A stretch of DNA of 64,000 bases from Amycolatopsis sp. EV170708-02-1 (GCF_022479115.1 NZ_CP092497.1:5704001-5768000); one strand, 5' to 3'; positions 24,006-33,557 are shown, counted from the stretch's first letter. Translations and numbers: made by a program. The notes: a model not told the origin generated them from the letters alone.

Positions 24006-24995
24006 ATGTCGCTGGCGAAGGTGGCCCGAGAGGCCGGAGTGGCCGTGTCGACCGTGTCGAGGTACGTCAAAGGAGAGCTCAACGTCGCCTCCGAGACGGC
24101 CCGGCGCATCGACGCCGCGCTGTCGGCCCAAGGGCATCCGCCCGTGCAGAAACAGGTGACCGGGCTCAGCCTCGGCCTGGTGGTCCCGTCGCTGGACAAC
24201 CCGTACTTCTCCACGCTGGCGGACGCGGTGGTCGACGCCGCCGCGGCGGACGGCATCGACGTGCTCACCACGCTCACCGGCTCGTCGCCGTTGCGGGAGC
24301 GCGCCGCCGTCGAGCGCCTGATGCGGGTACCGGACGTGGGCGGGCTGGTCTACCTGGGGATGCACAACACCAACGAAGCCTTCGCGAGCCGGCTGGCAGG
24401 CGACTTCCCGGTCGTCTTCCTCGACGAGTACGTCAAGGCCACCGGGCCGCGGATCGCGCACGTCACCGCGAACGGTTTCGGCGGCGCCTACCAGGCGACC
24501 ACCCACCTGATCTCCCTTGGCCACCGGCGGATCGCCCATGTCGGCGGACCGGCCGGGCTGCGCACGGCCGACCAGCGCGAGGCCGGATACCGGGCCGCGT
24601 TGAAGACACACGGGGTCGAGGTGGACGAAGCGATGATCGTGCGCGGCGCCTTCAGCTCGGCGTTCGGCATGAACTTCTTCGCGCATATGGCACGGGCAGG
24701 CGCGGAGCCGACAGCCGTCTTCACCGCCAGCGACATCGCCGCGGTCGGCCTGCTCGAAGCGGCCCGCCGCGCCGGGGTGACGGTGCCGGGAGACCTTTCG
24801 GTGATCGGCTGCGACGGGATCACCCTCGGCGAATGGACCTCGCCGCGGCTGACCACCGTCGCGCAGCCGACGGAGCAGATGGCCCGCAAGGCGGTCGACG
24901 AGATCACCCGCCTCGCGGCCGGCCGCCTCCCCGCCGACCACGTGCTCTCCATGCAGCTCGTCGTCCGCGAATCGACCGAGGAGTACCCCGCATGA
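24006..24995 (+). CDS. LacI-family transcriptional repressor
   Basis: 329 residues from ATG 24006, 6 bases after GGGGAGGAG. The N-terminal HTH (SLAKVAREAGVAVSTVSRYV, then hinge GELNVASETARRIDAAL) is standard. The effector domain follows (LGLVVPSLDNPYFSTLADAV to VIGCDGITLGEWTSPRLTTV). It is divergent from the amidotransferase/transporter/hydrolase/kinase operon, with operator-like palindromes between, and coupled to an M20 peptidase gene. It probably represses both arms until a sugar-like inducer binds. Confidence 0.93.
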   Translation: MSLAKVAREAGVAVSTVSRYVKGELNVASETARRIDAALSAQGHPPVQKQVTGLSLGLVVPSLDNPYFSTLADAVVDAAAADGIDVLTTLTGSSPLRERAAVERLMRVPDVGGLVYLGMHNTNEAFASRLAGDFPVVFLDEYVKATGPRIAHVTANGFGGAYQATTHLISLGHRRIAHVGGPAGLRTADQREAGYRAALKTHGVEVDEAMIVRGAFSSAFGMNFFAHMARAGAEPTAVFTASDIAAVGLLEAARRAGVTVPGDLSVIGCDGITLGEWTSPRLTTVAQPTEQMARKAVDEITRLAAGRLPADHVLSMQLVVRESTEEYPA

Positions 24996-26050
24996 CCGAC
25001 GAAGCCCTCGCGTTCCTGCGCGACCTGGTGCGCCACGACACCACCTCCGGCGACAGCGCGGCGCAGGCCGCCGCGCAGGAGCTGGCCGTCTCCTACGCCA
25101 CCGCCACCGCGGGCGTACGCGTGCTGCGACGCTCCACCACCGGGCGACCGTGGGTGCTGCTCGGCAGCCATTCCGGCGACGGAGCACTGTTCGTGTGCCA
25201 TATCGACACCGTCCCCATCGGCTCCCCCGCGCTGTGGGAACGCGCCCCGTTCTCCGCGGACGTCGACGAGGAGTTCCTGCAGGGCCGCGGCAGCGTCGAC
25301 ATGAAGGGCGGTCTGGTCGCCGCCTTGGCGGCGTTGCGCAACGCCGCGGAAGCCGGGGCCGGCGCACAGGTCCTCATCACCAGCGACGAGGAGATCGGCT
25401 GCCGGGGCGCGACGGAGGCATCCGCCTCACTGGAGTTGACACCGCGGATCGTCGTGGTCCCGGAGGCGACCCGGAACCGCGTCTCACTCGGACACCGCGG
25501 AGCCACCTGGCTGCGGCTGGCCGCGAAGGGGAAGGCAGCCCACGGCTCCACGCCCCGGCTCGGCCGCAACGCGATCCGGTTGCTCGCCGACCGGGCCCTC
25601 GGCGCACTCGATTCCCTCCCGTTGGCCACCGACGACTACCTGGGCGAAGAAACCGTCAACGTCGGCACCTTCGAGGGCGGGACCGCGACGAACATCGTGC
25701 CCGCGTCGGCCGTCCTGACCCTGGATGTGCGCACTGTGGACGGTGGAGCGCCGGCGATCGCCTGGGCTTCTTCGCTCGATCCGGACATCAGCGCGGAGGT
25801 GGCCCTCGATCTGCCCGCCGTCCGGACCGCACGCCTGCCCGATCTGCTCTCCGGCCAGGCGACCGCACCCGCCGCCACCTATTTCACCGACGCCTCGGCC
25901 TTGGCCGGGTCGGTGGGCGGAGCGCCGATCGTGATCTGGGGCCCGGGAGATCCCCGGGAGATGCACGCGGCGAACGAAAAGCTGGAACTGGAATCCTGGC
26001 GGCAGGCCACGCGCGACTACCTCGAGCTGATCTTGTCGGCCGCACGCTGA
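24992..26050 (+). CDS. M20-family peptidase/deacylase
   Basis: 352 residues, start overlapping the LacI stop (ATGA). Motifs: LFVCHIDTVPIG (metal His and Asp), GRGSVDMKGGLVAALAAL, ITSDEEIGCRGA (catalytic Glu pair) and VVPEATRNRVSLGHRG. It resembles acetylornithine deacetylase/succinyl-diaminopimelate desuccinylase-type enzymes (LysK/ArgE branch). It is probably controlled by the LacI protein and may hydrolyse an amide bond in the same substrate that the divergent operon breaks down. Confidence 0.87.
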   Translation: MTDEALAFLRDLVRHDTTSGDSAAQAAAQELAVSYATATAGVRVLRRSTTGRPWVLLGSHSGDGALFVCHIDTVPIGSPALWERAPFSADVDEEFLQGRGSVDMKGGLVAALAALRNAAEAGAGAQVLITSDEEIGCRGATEASASLELTPRIVVVPEATRNRVSLGHRGATWLRLAAKGKAAHGSTPRLGRNAIRLLADRALGALDSLPLATDDYLGEETVNVGTFEGGTATNIVPASAVLTLDVRTVDGGAPAIAWASSLDPDISAEVALDLPAVRTARLPDLLSGQATAPAATYFTDASALAGSVGGAPIVIWGPGDPREMHAANEKLELESWRQATRDYLELILSAAR

Positions 26051-26143
26051 GCTGTTCCCAGCCGGTGCTCAAGGCCCCGGACATGGCCGTCCGGCGTTGA
26101 ACTATTGTGCGTTCGATCGAATGCGAGCGCGAGGGGGAATCCG

Positions 26144-26899
26144 GTGTATCAGGCCGAGTTCGACGGCGAGGGCGGCTGTGTCCGCTGGACGGAAGCGCCC
26201 GGTGCCCAACCCGCGCGGGTATACCTGCACGGCCTCGGATCGATGTCCGCGGTCTACCACGCGCACGTCGCGGCCCGGCCCGAACTGGCGGGCAGGCGGA
26301 GCCTGTTCCTGGACCTGCCGGGGCACGGGATCAGCGACCGTCCGCGGCACTTCGGCTACACGCTGGAGGATCACGCCGGAGCCGTGATGGCCGCCCTGGA
26401 CCAGGCAGAAGTGACCGGAGCGGAGCTGATCGCCCACAGCATGGGCGGCGCCGTCGCTCTGGTGCTCGCCCATCTGCGCCCCGACCTGGTCTCCAGGTTG
26501 GTCCTCACCGAGGCGAACCTCGATCCCTTCCCGCCGCCGACGGCGGGCAGCAGCGGTATCACCGCCTTCGGTGAGGACGAGTTCGTCGACAAGGAGTTCG
26601 CGGGCGTGCTGGAGCGTGTCGGGCCGGCGTGGGCGTCGACCATGCGGCTCACGGACCCTCGTGCGCTGTACCGCACGGCGGCCGGGCTTCGGAAGGGCGC
26701 GGAGCCGATGATGCGCACCATCCTGGAACGACTCGACATCGACCGGGTCTACCTGCAGGGCGAACGCAGCGGCGAGCTGACCGGCAGGGAACAGCTGGAG
26801 GCCGCGGGCGTGAAGGTGGTCACCGTCCCCGATGCCGGGCACAACGTCATGTTCGACAATCCGGACGCCTTCGTGGCGGCCATCGCCGGAAAGCACTGA
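26144..26899 (+). CDS. Alpha/beta-fold hydrolase
   Basis: 251 residues from GTG 26144, after a GAGGGGGA ribosome site. Oxyanion segment VYLHGLGSMSAVY, nucleophile elbow AHSMGGA (Ser99), DLPGHGISDRP and the catalytic His in DAGHNVMFDNPDAF. Cap-domain helices lie at residues 125-200. It acts on an ester, lactone, epoxide or C-C bond; the family is too broad to say which. It converges on the universal stress protein gene with only 2 bases between the stops. Confidence 0.86.
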   Translation: MYQAEFDGEGGCVRWTEAPGAQPARVYLHGLGSMSAVYHAHVAARPELAGRRSLFLDLPGHGISDRPRHFGYTLEDHAGAVMAALDQAEVTGAELIAHSMGGAVALVLAHLRPDLVSRLVLTEANLDPFPPPTAGSSGITAFGEDEFVDKEFAGVLERVGPAWASTMRLTDPRALYRTAAGLRKGAEPMMRTILERLDIDRVYLQGERSGELTGREQLEAAGVKVVTVPDAGHNVMFDNPDAFVAAIAGKH

Positions 26900-26901
26900 C
26901 C

Positions 26902-27858
26902 TCATCCGAGGGGCCGGCTACCGGTCTGGTGCTCCTTGTGGTGGCGGACCACGGCGACCGGACACGGCGCGTGGTGGACCATGGCGCGGCTGACCGAGCC
27001 CAGCAGAGCCCGGCGCAGCAGCCCGCGGCCATGGCTGCCGACGACGAGCAGCGCGGCACCCTCGGCTTGCTCCGCCAGCGCGTGAGCGGGCCGGTCGACC
27101 GCGATCACGCGATGGACGGGGACGTCCGGATACCGTTCCCGATATCCGGCCAGCGCTTCGTCGAGCAGGGGCTTTCCCCGCTCCTCGATGAGCTCCCTGT
27201 CGTGTTCGGTAGGCGTCACCGCCATCGCTTCGAGCGGCAGATCGGACCAGACGTGCAGGGCCACCAGCGCGTGGCCGTGCCGGTCGGCGAAGTCGTAGGC
27301 GAACCCGATGGCTTCCCTGCTGGTCTCGGATCCGTCGACGCCGACCACGACCTTCCGCTCGTGGTCCGCCGACGGCTCGTCACCGGTGCGCACGACCACG
27401 ATGGGCCGGTGGTAGTCGTGCAGGAGCTGGTTGGCCGTCGAGCCGACCAGGAGCCTGGGCAGCGCGGTGAGCCCCGACGACCCGATGACCAGCAGATCCG
27501 CGTTCTCCGCGGCGCGGGCCAGCTCGTCGGGCGCGCGGCCGGACAGCAGCCGCGTCGAAACGGCCAGATCCGGCCAGGTCCGACGGCATTCCTGCGCGAT
27601 GTCGTCGAGTACGGCCTCGGCGTGCCGCTGCGCCGTTTCCTGACCCGCTTCGAGGAACCCCGGCCGTGGCCAAGCCCCGCCACCTGGGACGGCTTCGGGC
27701 ACGGGCGGGAACCCGACGACATGGGTGACGACCAAGGCGCGGCCGCGGGCGGAGGCCTCCCCCGCGGCCCAGCGCACGGCCTTCCGCGCTTCTTCGGAGC
27801 CGTCGTAGCCCGCGACGACGGCTCCTTTGTCCCTTGTGGATTCCGTCGACGACATCAC
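26902..27858 (-). CDS. Universal stress protein with two USP domains
   Basis: 318 residues. Domain 1 starts AVVAGYDGSEEARKAVRWA and ends with the ATP-binding GSSGLTALPRLLVGSTANQLL-like loop; domain 2 starts VVVGVDGSETSREAIGFAYD and ends GSHGRGLLRRALLGSVS. Tandem USP proteins of this kind are common in actinobacteria and are often induced by hypoxia or stationary phase. The start overlaps the stop of the upstream phosphoribosyltransferase gene (ATGA), so the two are cotranscribed. Confidence 0.93.
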   Translation of the reverse strand: MMSSTESTRDKGAVVAGYDGSEEARKAVRWAAGEASARGRALVVTHVVGFPPVPEAVPGGGAWPRPGFLEAGQETAQRHAEAVLDDIAQECRRTWPDLAVSTRLLSGRAPDELARAAENADLLVIGSSGLTALPRLLVGSTANQLLHDYHRPIVVVRTGDEPSADHERKVVVGVDGSETSREAIGFAYDFADRHGHALVALHVWSDLPLEAMAVTPTEHDRELIEERGKPLLDEALAGYRERYPDVPVHRVIAVDRPAHALAEQAEGAALLVVGSHGRGLLRRALLGSVSRAMVHHAPCPVAVVRHHKEHQTGSRPLG

Positions 27859-28577
27859 TGATCACGCCCGGTCATGGCGTCCTCCCCACCTGCGCGCGGG
27901 TCTGGCACGCCAGGGGTACCACGTGCGGTGGTCGCCGAAACGTCGAGCAGCGAGACGACTTCCTCGTCAGTGGTCTGGGAGAAGTCCTCGTACCACCGGC
28001 CGACCGCGCCGAACCGCTCCGGTTCGATCAGGCAGAAGACGTCGTCCGCCTCGTCGCGCAGCCTCTCGGGTGCCCGCACGGCGCACACCGGAGTGGCGAA
28101 CACCAACCGGCGCGGCTCCGCTCGGCGCAGGGCACGCAGCGCGGAGATCGCCGTGACACCGGTGGCCAGCCCGTCGTCCACCAGCAGCACGTCCCGGCCA
28201 TGCGTCGCGACCGGCGCGCGACCGCCGTGATAGCGGCGGAGCCGGCGGCGCGCCTCCGCCCGCTCGGCTTCGCACGTTCGCTCCAGGTCGGCCGGGCTCA
28301 GCCCGAGCTTGCGCATCGTGCCCAGGTCGTAATAGGGCGGCGCGTCCGCCGTCACCGCGCCCACCCCGAACTCCGGGTGGCCGGGCGCGCCGATCTTGCG
28401 GGACACGGCCACGTCCAGCGGGGCACCGAGTTCACGGGCGACTTCGGCGGCGACCGGCACACCGCCTCTCGCCAGCCCGAGCACCACCGGATCGGGCCAC
28501 TCCGGACGTCCGATCAGACGAGCCAATCGCCGACCGGCCGTCCGCCGGTCGGCGAACGCGCGATACCTGACTGACAT
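27855..28577 (-). CDS. Phosphoribosyltransferase-family protein
   Basis: 240 residues. The PRPP-binding loop VLLVDDGLATGVTAISALRAL is clear, with an N-terminal GRRLARLIGRPEWPDPVVLGLARGG-type segment seen in the PRTase-like proteins that accompany dienelactone hydrolase or stress genes in actinobacteria. The nucleobase substrate is unknown; members are often annotated only as phosphoribosyltransferase. Coupling to the universal stress protein gene suggests a stress-linked role. Confidence 0.87.
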   Translation of the reverse strand: MSVRYRAFADRRTAGRRLARLIGRPEWPDPVVLGLARGGVPVAAEVARELGAPLDVAVSRKIGAPGHPEFGVGAVTADAPPYYDLGTMRKLGLSPADLERTCEAERAEARRRLRRYHGGRAPVATHGRDVLLVDDGLATGVTAISALRALRRAEPRRLVFATPVCAVRAPERLRDEADDVFCLIEPERFGAVGRWYEDFSQTTDEEVVSLLDVSATTARGTPGVPDPRAGGEDAMTGRDQ

Positions 28578-28629
28578 GACTACGGCGTACCCGCGAAGGG
28601 ACCGGGCAAACCCGTCCGCCCGATGTTCG

Positions 28630-29762
28630 TCAGACGAGTGCGGTGATCAGCCCGATCGCCAGCGCCGTCCGCTCCGGGACATGCTTCACGAGGATGTGCT
28701 CGTCGCGAGCGTGGGCACCGCCTCCGACGGCTCCGAGGCCGTCGAGCACCGGGCGGCCCAGCGCCGACACGAAGTTGCCGTCGCTCGCGCCTCCCACCGA
28801 GGTCTCCTCCAGCTCCCAGCCCGCTTCGGCGGCCACCTTCCGCGCGGTCGCGAACAGCGCCCGCGACGGGTCGTTCGGTGTCATCGGCGGCCGGTTCCAC
28901 TCCCTTCGACCGAGACGGTCACGCGGGGATCGGCTGCTTCCAGACCGGCGAACACCTGGTCGATCCGGTCCATTTCGGACGGTTCGGCGACCCGGACGTC
29001 GACACCGCAGCCCGCGCCGCCCGCGGTCACGTTACGACCGGTACCGCCGGAGATGGTGCCCACGTTGACCGTGGTCCCGAGCTCGCGCGAGCCCGCGGAC
29101 GCCAGCCGTCCGACGATCTCGGCGAGGGCGTGGATCGCGCTCGCTCCCGCGTACGGGTCCAGGCCCGCGTGCGCCTCGACGCCGGTGGCGGTCACGTCGA
29201 ACAGGCCGACCCCCTTGCGCGCGGTCTTCAGCTTGCCGTCCAGCGAAGCCTCGAAGACGAGGGTGGCCAGCGCGCCTTCACTGGCTGCTTCGATGTACGG
29301 CCGCGAGTGGGGGCTGCCGATCTCCTCGTCGCCGTTGAAGAGGAACTTCACCGACGGATGCGGAAGGCCGAGTTCGCGGAGCCCCCGCAAGGCCCAGACC
29401 GATTGCACCAAGCCGAGTTTCATGTCGAACGCGCCCGGCCCGGTGACGCGGCCGTCCTCGTCGGTGTACGGCCATCCGGCGAGCGTGCCCGTCGGCCAGA
29501 CGGTGTCGTAATGACTCAGCAGCAGTACCGTTCCCGGCGCCGTCCCCGCGTAGCCCAGTTCGAGCACGTCGCCCCGGACCGTGTCGGTGTGGCGCGCCTC
29601 GGTGTCGGGTGCGCCGAGACGGTCGATGACCCAGGCCCGGATGGCGTCGATGCCTTTGTCCAGCATCGGTTTGTCGTAGCTGTGCGTCTCCAGCTCGACG
29701 ATGTCCCGGAGATCGTCGAGCATGGCGGGCAGTGCCTGGCGGGACCAATCCGTGTGTGACAA
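28630..29762 (-). pseudogene. M20 carboxypeptidase (glutamate carboxypeptidase-like), frameshifted at 28902-28904
   Basis: Starts at TTG 29762, six bases after AAAGGA and directly behind the AbgT gene. The first frame has LLLSHYDTVWPTGT, GPGAFDMKLGLVQS and FNGDEEIGSPHS, and runs to EGSGTGRR then a stop at 28881. Homology resumes in another frame as WNRPPM...SVGGASDGNFVSALG to 28630. One extra C in the three-C run at 28902-28904 gives a continuous EGEWNRPPM and a full protein of about 378 residues. The domain carrying the last metal His (GGGAHARDEHILV) is in the second frame, so without correction the enzyme would be inactive. Confidence 0.8.
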
Positions 29763-29773
29763 GAGAATCCTTT

Positions 29774-31318
29774 CTACCGAACGGGGGCGCCGGGGCCGAG
29801 CGGGATGCCGAACGCCCAGAACACGAAGAACAGCAACGTCCACACCACCAGCAGGGCGAACGAGAGCGGGACCGTCATCGAGAACAGCGTGCCGATCCCC
29901 GCCGAACGCCGGTAGCGCTGCAGGAAGCCCAGCGCCATCACGAAATACGGGCTCATCGGGGTGATCGCGTTCGTGCACGAGTCCGCGATGCGGTACAGCG
30001 CCTGCGTGGTCTCCGGCGGGATGTCCAGCAGCATCAGCATCGGCACGAACACCGGGCCGATCAGCGCCCATTGGGCGGAGCCGCTGGTGACGATCAGGTT
30101 CACCAGGGTCACCACGACGAGGATGCCCAGCATGATGACCGGCCCGGAGACCCCGGCGGATTTGAGCAGCCCGGCGCCGTTGATCGCGGTGATCTCACCG
30201 ATGCCGGTCCATTTGAAGTAGGCCAGGAACTGGGAGATGGCGAAGAACAGCACCAGGATCGGCGCCATCTCGCGGAAACCGTGTGCCATGAACCCCGGGA
30301 TGTCACGGCTGCTGGTCACCGTCCCGGCGACCCTGCCGTAGGCCCAGCCCGCGGCCAGGAAGCCGAGCGCGAGGAAGATCGAGATGGAGGTCAGCAACGG
30401 TGACTCGATGATGCTTCCGCCCTTGCCGCGTAACGGCGACGAGGCGGGCAGCACCGCCAGCACCAGCGCGATCACGAAGACGGCGAGCGCGATGAGCGCG
30501 GCGAGCAGGCCCCGTCGTTCCTGGCGGCTGAGCTCGAGCGAGCCGAGATCGTCCTCCTCCGCGTCGGCGTCGACGGGCATCGCCTCGGCCCGCCGCGCGA
30601 GGACCTTCTCCGTCACGAGCGTGATCACGGCGGCCAGCACGACCGACGAGGCGAGCGAGAAGAAGTAGTTGGCCAGCGGGGTGACCGAATAGGCCGGATC
30701 GATCGTCTGCGCGGCCGCCGTGGTCAGCCCGGACAGGATGGCGTCGGTCGGCGTGATCAGCGGGCTCGCGTCGTATCCGGCGGAGATGGACACGAACGCG
30801 ACCACGATGCCCAGGATCGGGCTCCGCCCCACCGCGCGGAAAGCCAAGGCCCCCAACGGGATCAGCACCACATAGGCCGCGTCGGAGGCGACGTGGGACA
30901 CCATTCCGGTGAACGCCAGCGCGAAGGTCACCCACCGCGGCGAAACCTTCGAAACGCCGGACCGGAGCACGGCCGCGAGCAGACCGGACCGCTCGGCGAC
31001 CGCCACGCCGAGCATCACCACGAGGATGGTGCCCAGCGGCGGGAACGACGTGTAGCTCTTGACCGCGTCGGTCACCATCATCCGCACGCCGTCGGCGGAC
31101 AACAGGTTCTTCGCCTCGACCGTCTTGCCGGTGGCCGGGTTCACCGCGGACACCCCGGCCGCGCTGAGCCCCCAGCTGGCCAGTGCCAGCACTCCGCTCA
31201 GGATGACGAACAGCCAGAACGGATGCGGCAGCTTGTTGCCGAGCCGCTCGACGCCGTCGAGCGCGCGCAGCAGGAGGTTCATCGGACGTGAGGTCGTGCT
31301 GGCCTGGCTGGAACTCAC
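29774..31318 (-). CDS. abgT: AbgT-family transporter (p-aminobenzoyl-glutamate type)
   Basis: 514 residues, about 12 membrane helices, GTG start 8 bases after GGAAGGAG. AbgT signatures: LGNKLPHPFWLFVILSG, GMVSHVASDAAYVVLIPLGA, NLIVTSGSAQWALIGPVFVPM and DSCTNAITPMSPYFVMAL. The family imports p-aminobenzoyl-glutamate or exports sulfonamides. The M20 carboxypeptidase directly downstream (gap 11 bases) could cleave an imported amide, supporting uptake and hydrolysis of an aminoacyl-glutamate-like compound. The divergent Lrp protein probably controls it. Confidence 0.9.
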   Translation of the reverse strand: MSSSQASTTSRPMNLLLRALDGVERLGNKLPHPFWLFVILSGVLALASWGLSAAGVSAVNPATGKTVEAKNLLSADGVRMMVTDAVKSYTSFPPLGTILVVMLGVAVAERSGLLAAVLRSGVSKVSPRWVTFALAFTGMVSHVASDAAYVVLIPLGALAFRAVGRSPILGIVVAFVSISAGYDASPLITPTDAILSGLTTAAAQTIDPAYSVTPLANYFFSLASSVVLAAVITLVTEKVLARRAEAMPVDADAEEDDLGSLELSRQERRGLLAALIALAVFVIALVLAVLPASSPLRGKGGSIIESPLLTSISIFLALGFLAAGWAYGRVAGTVTSSRDIPGFMAHGFREMAPILVLFFAISQFLAYFKWTGIGEITAINGAGLLKSAGVSGPVIMLGILVVVTLVNLIVTSGSAQWALIGPVFVPMLMLLDIPPETTQALYRIADSCTNAITPMSPYFVMALGFLQRYRRSAGIGTLFSMTVPLSFALLVVWTLLFFVFWAFGIPLGPGAPVR

Positions 31319-31347
31319 CGGCGCGGCTCCTTCCTGATCGGAGGCCC

Positions 31348-31377
31348 ATTACAAACTCAAGCGAACGAATAGTGCAA
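31348..31377 (-). promoter_or_regulatory. Promoter of the abgT/M20 operon
   Basis: Minus-strand -35 TTGCAC (31377-31372), 18-base spacer, -10 TGTAAT (31353-31348), about 30 bases before the GTG. Both boxes are close to the sigma-70 consensus and AT-rich against the local GC. Confidence 0.55.
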
Positions 31378-31399
31378 CCCTGAACCGAATTACGCACGG

Positions 31400-31430
31400 A
31401 TCAGTCATGAGAACGCCTTAGATGACTGAT
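31400..31430. promoter_or_regulatory. Inverted repeat upstream of the Lrp gene (candidate operator)
   Basis: ATCAGTCAT (31400-31408) and ATGACTGAT (31422-31430) are perfect 9-bp complements spaced by 13 bases. They lie just before the Lrp-type gene (ATG 31442) and between two divergent transcripts, as expected for autoregulation. Confidence 0.6.
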
Positions 31431-31441
31431 ACATTCATCCG

Positions 31442-32434
31442 ATGCTGACCGAACCCGACCTCGACCTGATCGCGGCGCTGCAGATCGCCCCGCGCGCCTC
31501 GGTCGCCACGCTCGCCGAGGCGCTCGACGTCTCCGCCAGCACGGTGGGACGACGGCTGGTCCGGCTCGAGGAACAGCGGATCCTGCGGGTGATCGGCCAG
31601 GTCGATTGGACCGCGAGGGCTCGCGGGAACCCGCGCCACGTCTGGGTCACGACCGAACCGGGTGCGTCCGGTTCGGCGGCGAAGGCCCTCGCACGGTTTC
31701 CCGAGGTCCAGCTCGCGGCGGAGACCGCGGGCCGGTCGGACGTCTACCTGGCCGTGCACGTTCCGGACCGGGCCGAGGCGCGCGAACTGCTCGCCGAGCG
31801 CATCCCCGGGGTGCCGGGGGTGGCGGGAACCCATTCGGAGCTGGTGCTGCGGGCGCTCACCAGGGCCGACTCCTGGCGTCTGCACCGGCTGAGCGAAGAC
31901 CAGCAGAAGATCTTGTCCCGCGAACAGGTGGTCCCGGCCCCGCCGGACGGCTTCGACGCCGACGAAGTGGGCCCGGACGAGCGGCGGCTCATCGGGCTGC
32001 TGGCCGGGAACGGGCGGATCACCGCGGCCGAAGCGGGCCGGAGCCTCGACCTCAGCCAGTCCACCGCCTACCGGCTGATCCAGTCGACGTTGCGGCGCGG
32101 CATCGTCCGGCCACGCGTCGAGGTGGAACCCGCGCAACTCGGCTACGAACTGGAGGCGGTCATCGCGCTGACCATCACCCCGGGCGCCATCCAGGCCGTG
32201 GCCGGGGAGCTGGCGCGGCATCCGTCGGCGCGGTACGTGTCGATCGTCGCAGGCACCGCTTCGGTCATCCACCAGGGTGTGTTCCGGAACGAGGACGAGA
32301 TGGCCGACTTCCTCACCAGGGACCTCGCCCCCTTGCCCGGGATCACCGCACTGCAGGTCTCCGTGGTGTTGCGCATGCTGCGCCGGTACTGGCTGTACCG
32401 GGAGGACGGCAGGTTCGCGCCGGACCACCCCTGA
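31442..32434 (+). CDS. Lrp/AsnC-family regulator, double-length
   Basis: 330 residues, about twice the usual 150-160. Two Lrp units in tandem: HTH at residues 5-50 (DLIAALQIAPRASVATLAEALDVSASTVGRRL) with its RAM-like half, then a second HTH (RRLIGLLAGNGRITAAEAGRSLDLSQSTAYRLI) and a second ligand half. Such tandem Lrp proteins are known in actinobacteria. It is divergent from abgT, with a 9-bp inverted repeat between, so it probably responds to an amino-acid-like ligand of that transporter. Confidence 0.9.
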   Translation: MLTEPDLDLIAALQIAPRASVATLAEALDVSASTVGRRLVRLEEQRILRVIGQVDWTARARGNPRHVWVTTEPGASGSAAKALARFPEVQLAAETAGRSDVYLAVHVPDRAEARELLAERIPGVPGVAGTHSELVLRALTRADSWRLHRLSEDQQKILSREQVVPAPPDGFDADEVGPDERRLIGLLAGNGRITAAEAGRSLDLSQSTAYRLIQSTLRRGIVRPRVEVEPAQLGYELEAVIALTITPGAIQAVAGELARHPSARYVSIVAGTASVIHQGVFRNEDEMADFLTRDLAPLPGITALQVSVVLRMLRRYWLYREDGRFAPDHP

Positions 32435-32447
32435 GGCCGGCGTGCGG

Positions 32448-33539
32448 TCAGACGCTCCACGGCCAGGCGCGGGCCGCGAGATTCCGGGCCGCCAAGCCGA
32501 TTCCGGTCTTCGGCACGAGCATGGCGGCGGTCAGCTTGACGGTGCGCCGCGCGGACTTGACCCTGACGCGGTGCTCGGCCTCGTACCGGCCGAAACCGGC
32601 GGACGATGCCGACGGCAGCGCGGCGGCCAGCGTGTACGCCCCGGCGATCGCGAGGCTGGAACCTTCACCGAGCAGGGAAACACAGGAGGCGGCGTCACCC
32701 ACCAAGGCGATCCGGCCGTGTGACCATGACGGGAGGTCGACGACGCTGACCGCGTCGAAGAAGACATCGTCGGACTCCCGCAGGCGTTCGAGCAACGCGG
32801 GGACCCGCCATCCGACGTCGCCGTACGCCGCCGTGACGATCCGCTTGTGCCGGGCCGTGTCCCGGTGGTCCACATTCTCCGCCTGGGCACGGAAGATGAA
32901 CGCGACGCCGCCGTCGTCCCGGCACGGGTGGACGGCGACCAGCCGGCCCGGCGTGTTGTGCAGGAGCACTTCCTCGGGGTGATCGACCGGGCCGCCGAAC
33001 GACGTCGTGGCGACAAAGATCCCCGTGGGTCGCACGAACGAACGCTCGGCACCGAAGGCGAGCCTCCGGACCGCGGAGTGCAGGCCGTCCGCGCCGATCA
33101 CGAAGTCGAAGCGCCGTGGTGCCGCCCGGTCGAAGGTGACGTCGACGCCGTGCTCGTCCTGGCGCAGCGCGGCGATCGTATCGTCGAACAGGAATTCGGC
33201 GTCGCCCCTGGCCGCCTCGTACAGCACGGTGACGAGATCGGCTCGGGGGACCTCGAGCTCCTCCCCCTTGGCCGAGGGCAGGCCGACGGTGGCGATCCGG
33301 CGGCCGTCTCCGCCGAGCAGACACACTCTTTTCGTTCTCGTCGCGACGTCTCGCAGACGGCCCACGACACCCATGGCTTCGACGACCGGCAGGGCGGGCC
33401 CGCGGACGTCGACCGGGTTACCGCTGGAGCGCATGCCGTGTGCCCGCTCGACGACAGTGACCTCGAAGCCGCCACGAGCCAGCCAATAGGCGAGGGCCGA
33501 GCCGGCGACCCCGGCACCGCAGATCAACACGTTCCCCAT
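32448..33539 (-). CDS. FAD-dependent monooxygenase (PHBH/TetX-like)
   Basis: 363 residues from ATG 33539. FAD loop VLICGAGVAGSALAYWLARGGFEVTVVERA, middle FVIGADGLHSAVRRLAFG (DG motif) and GRIALVGDAASCVSLLGEGSSLAIAGAY (GD motif), in the order of group A flavin hydroxylases. It could hydroxylate an aromatic compound or inactivate a drug, as TetX-like relatives do. The divergent TetR gene and the palindrome between them form a classic substrate-induced detoxification pair. Confidence 0.89.
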   Translation of the reverse strand: MGNVLICGAGVAGSALAYWLARGGFEVTVVERAHGMRSSGNPVDVRGPALPVVEAMGVVGRLRDVATRTKRVCLLGGDGRRIATVGLPSAKGEELEVPRADLVTVLYEAARGDAEFLFDDTIAALRQDEHGVDVTFDRAAPRRFDFVIGADGLHSAVRRLAFGAERSFVRPTGIFVATTSFGGPVDHPEEVLLHNTPGRLVAVHPCRDDGGVAFIFRAQAENVDHRDTARHKRIVTAAYGDVGWRVPALLERLRESDDVFFDAVSVVDLPSWSHGRIALVGDAASCVSLLGEGSSLAIAGAYTLAAALPSASSAGFGRYEAEHRVRVKSARRTVKLTAAMLVPKTGIGLAARNLAARAWPWSV

Positions 33540-33557
33540 GCCGGGCGACAGTATCAG

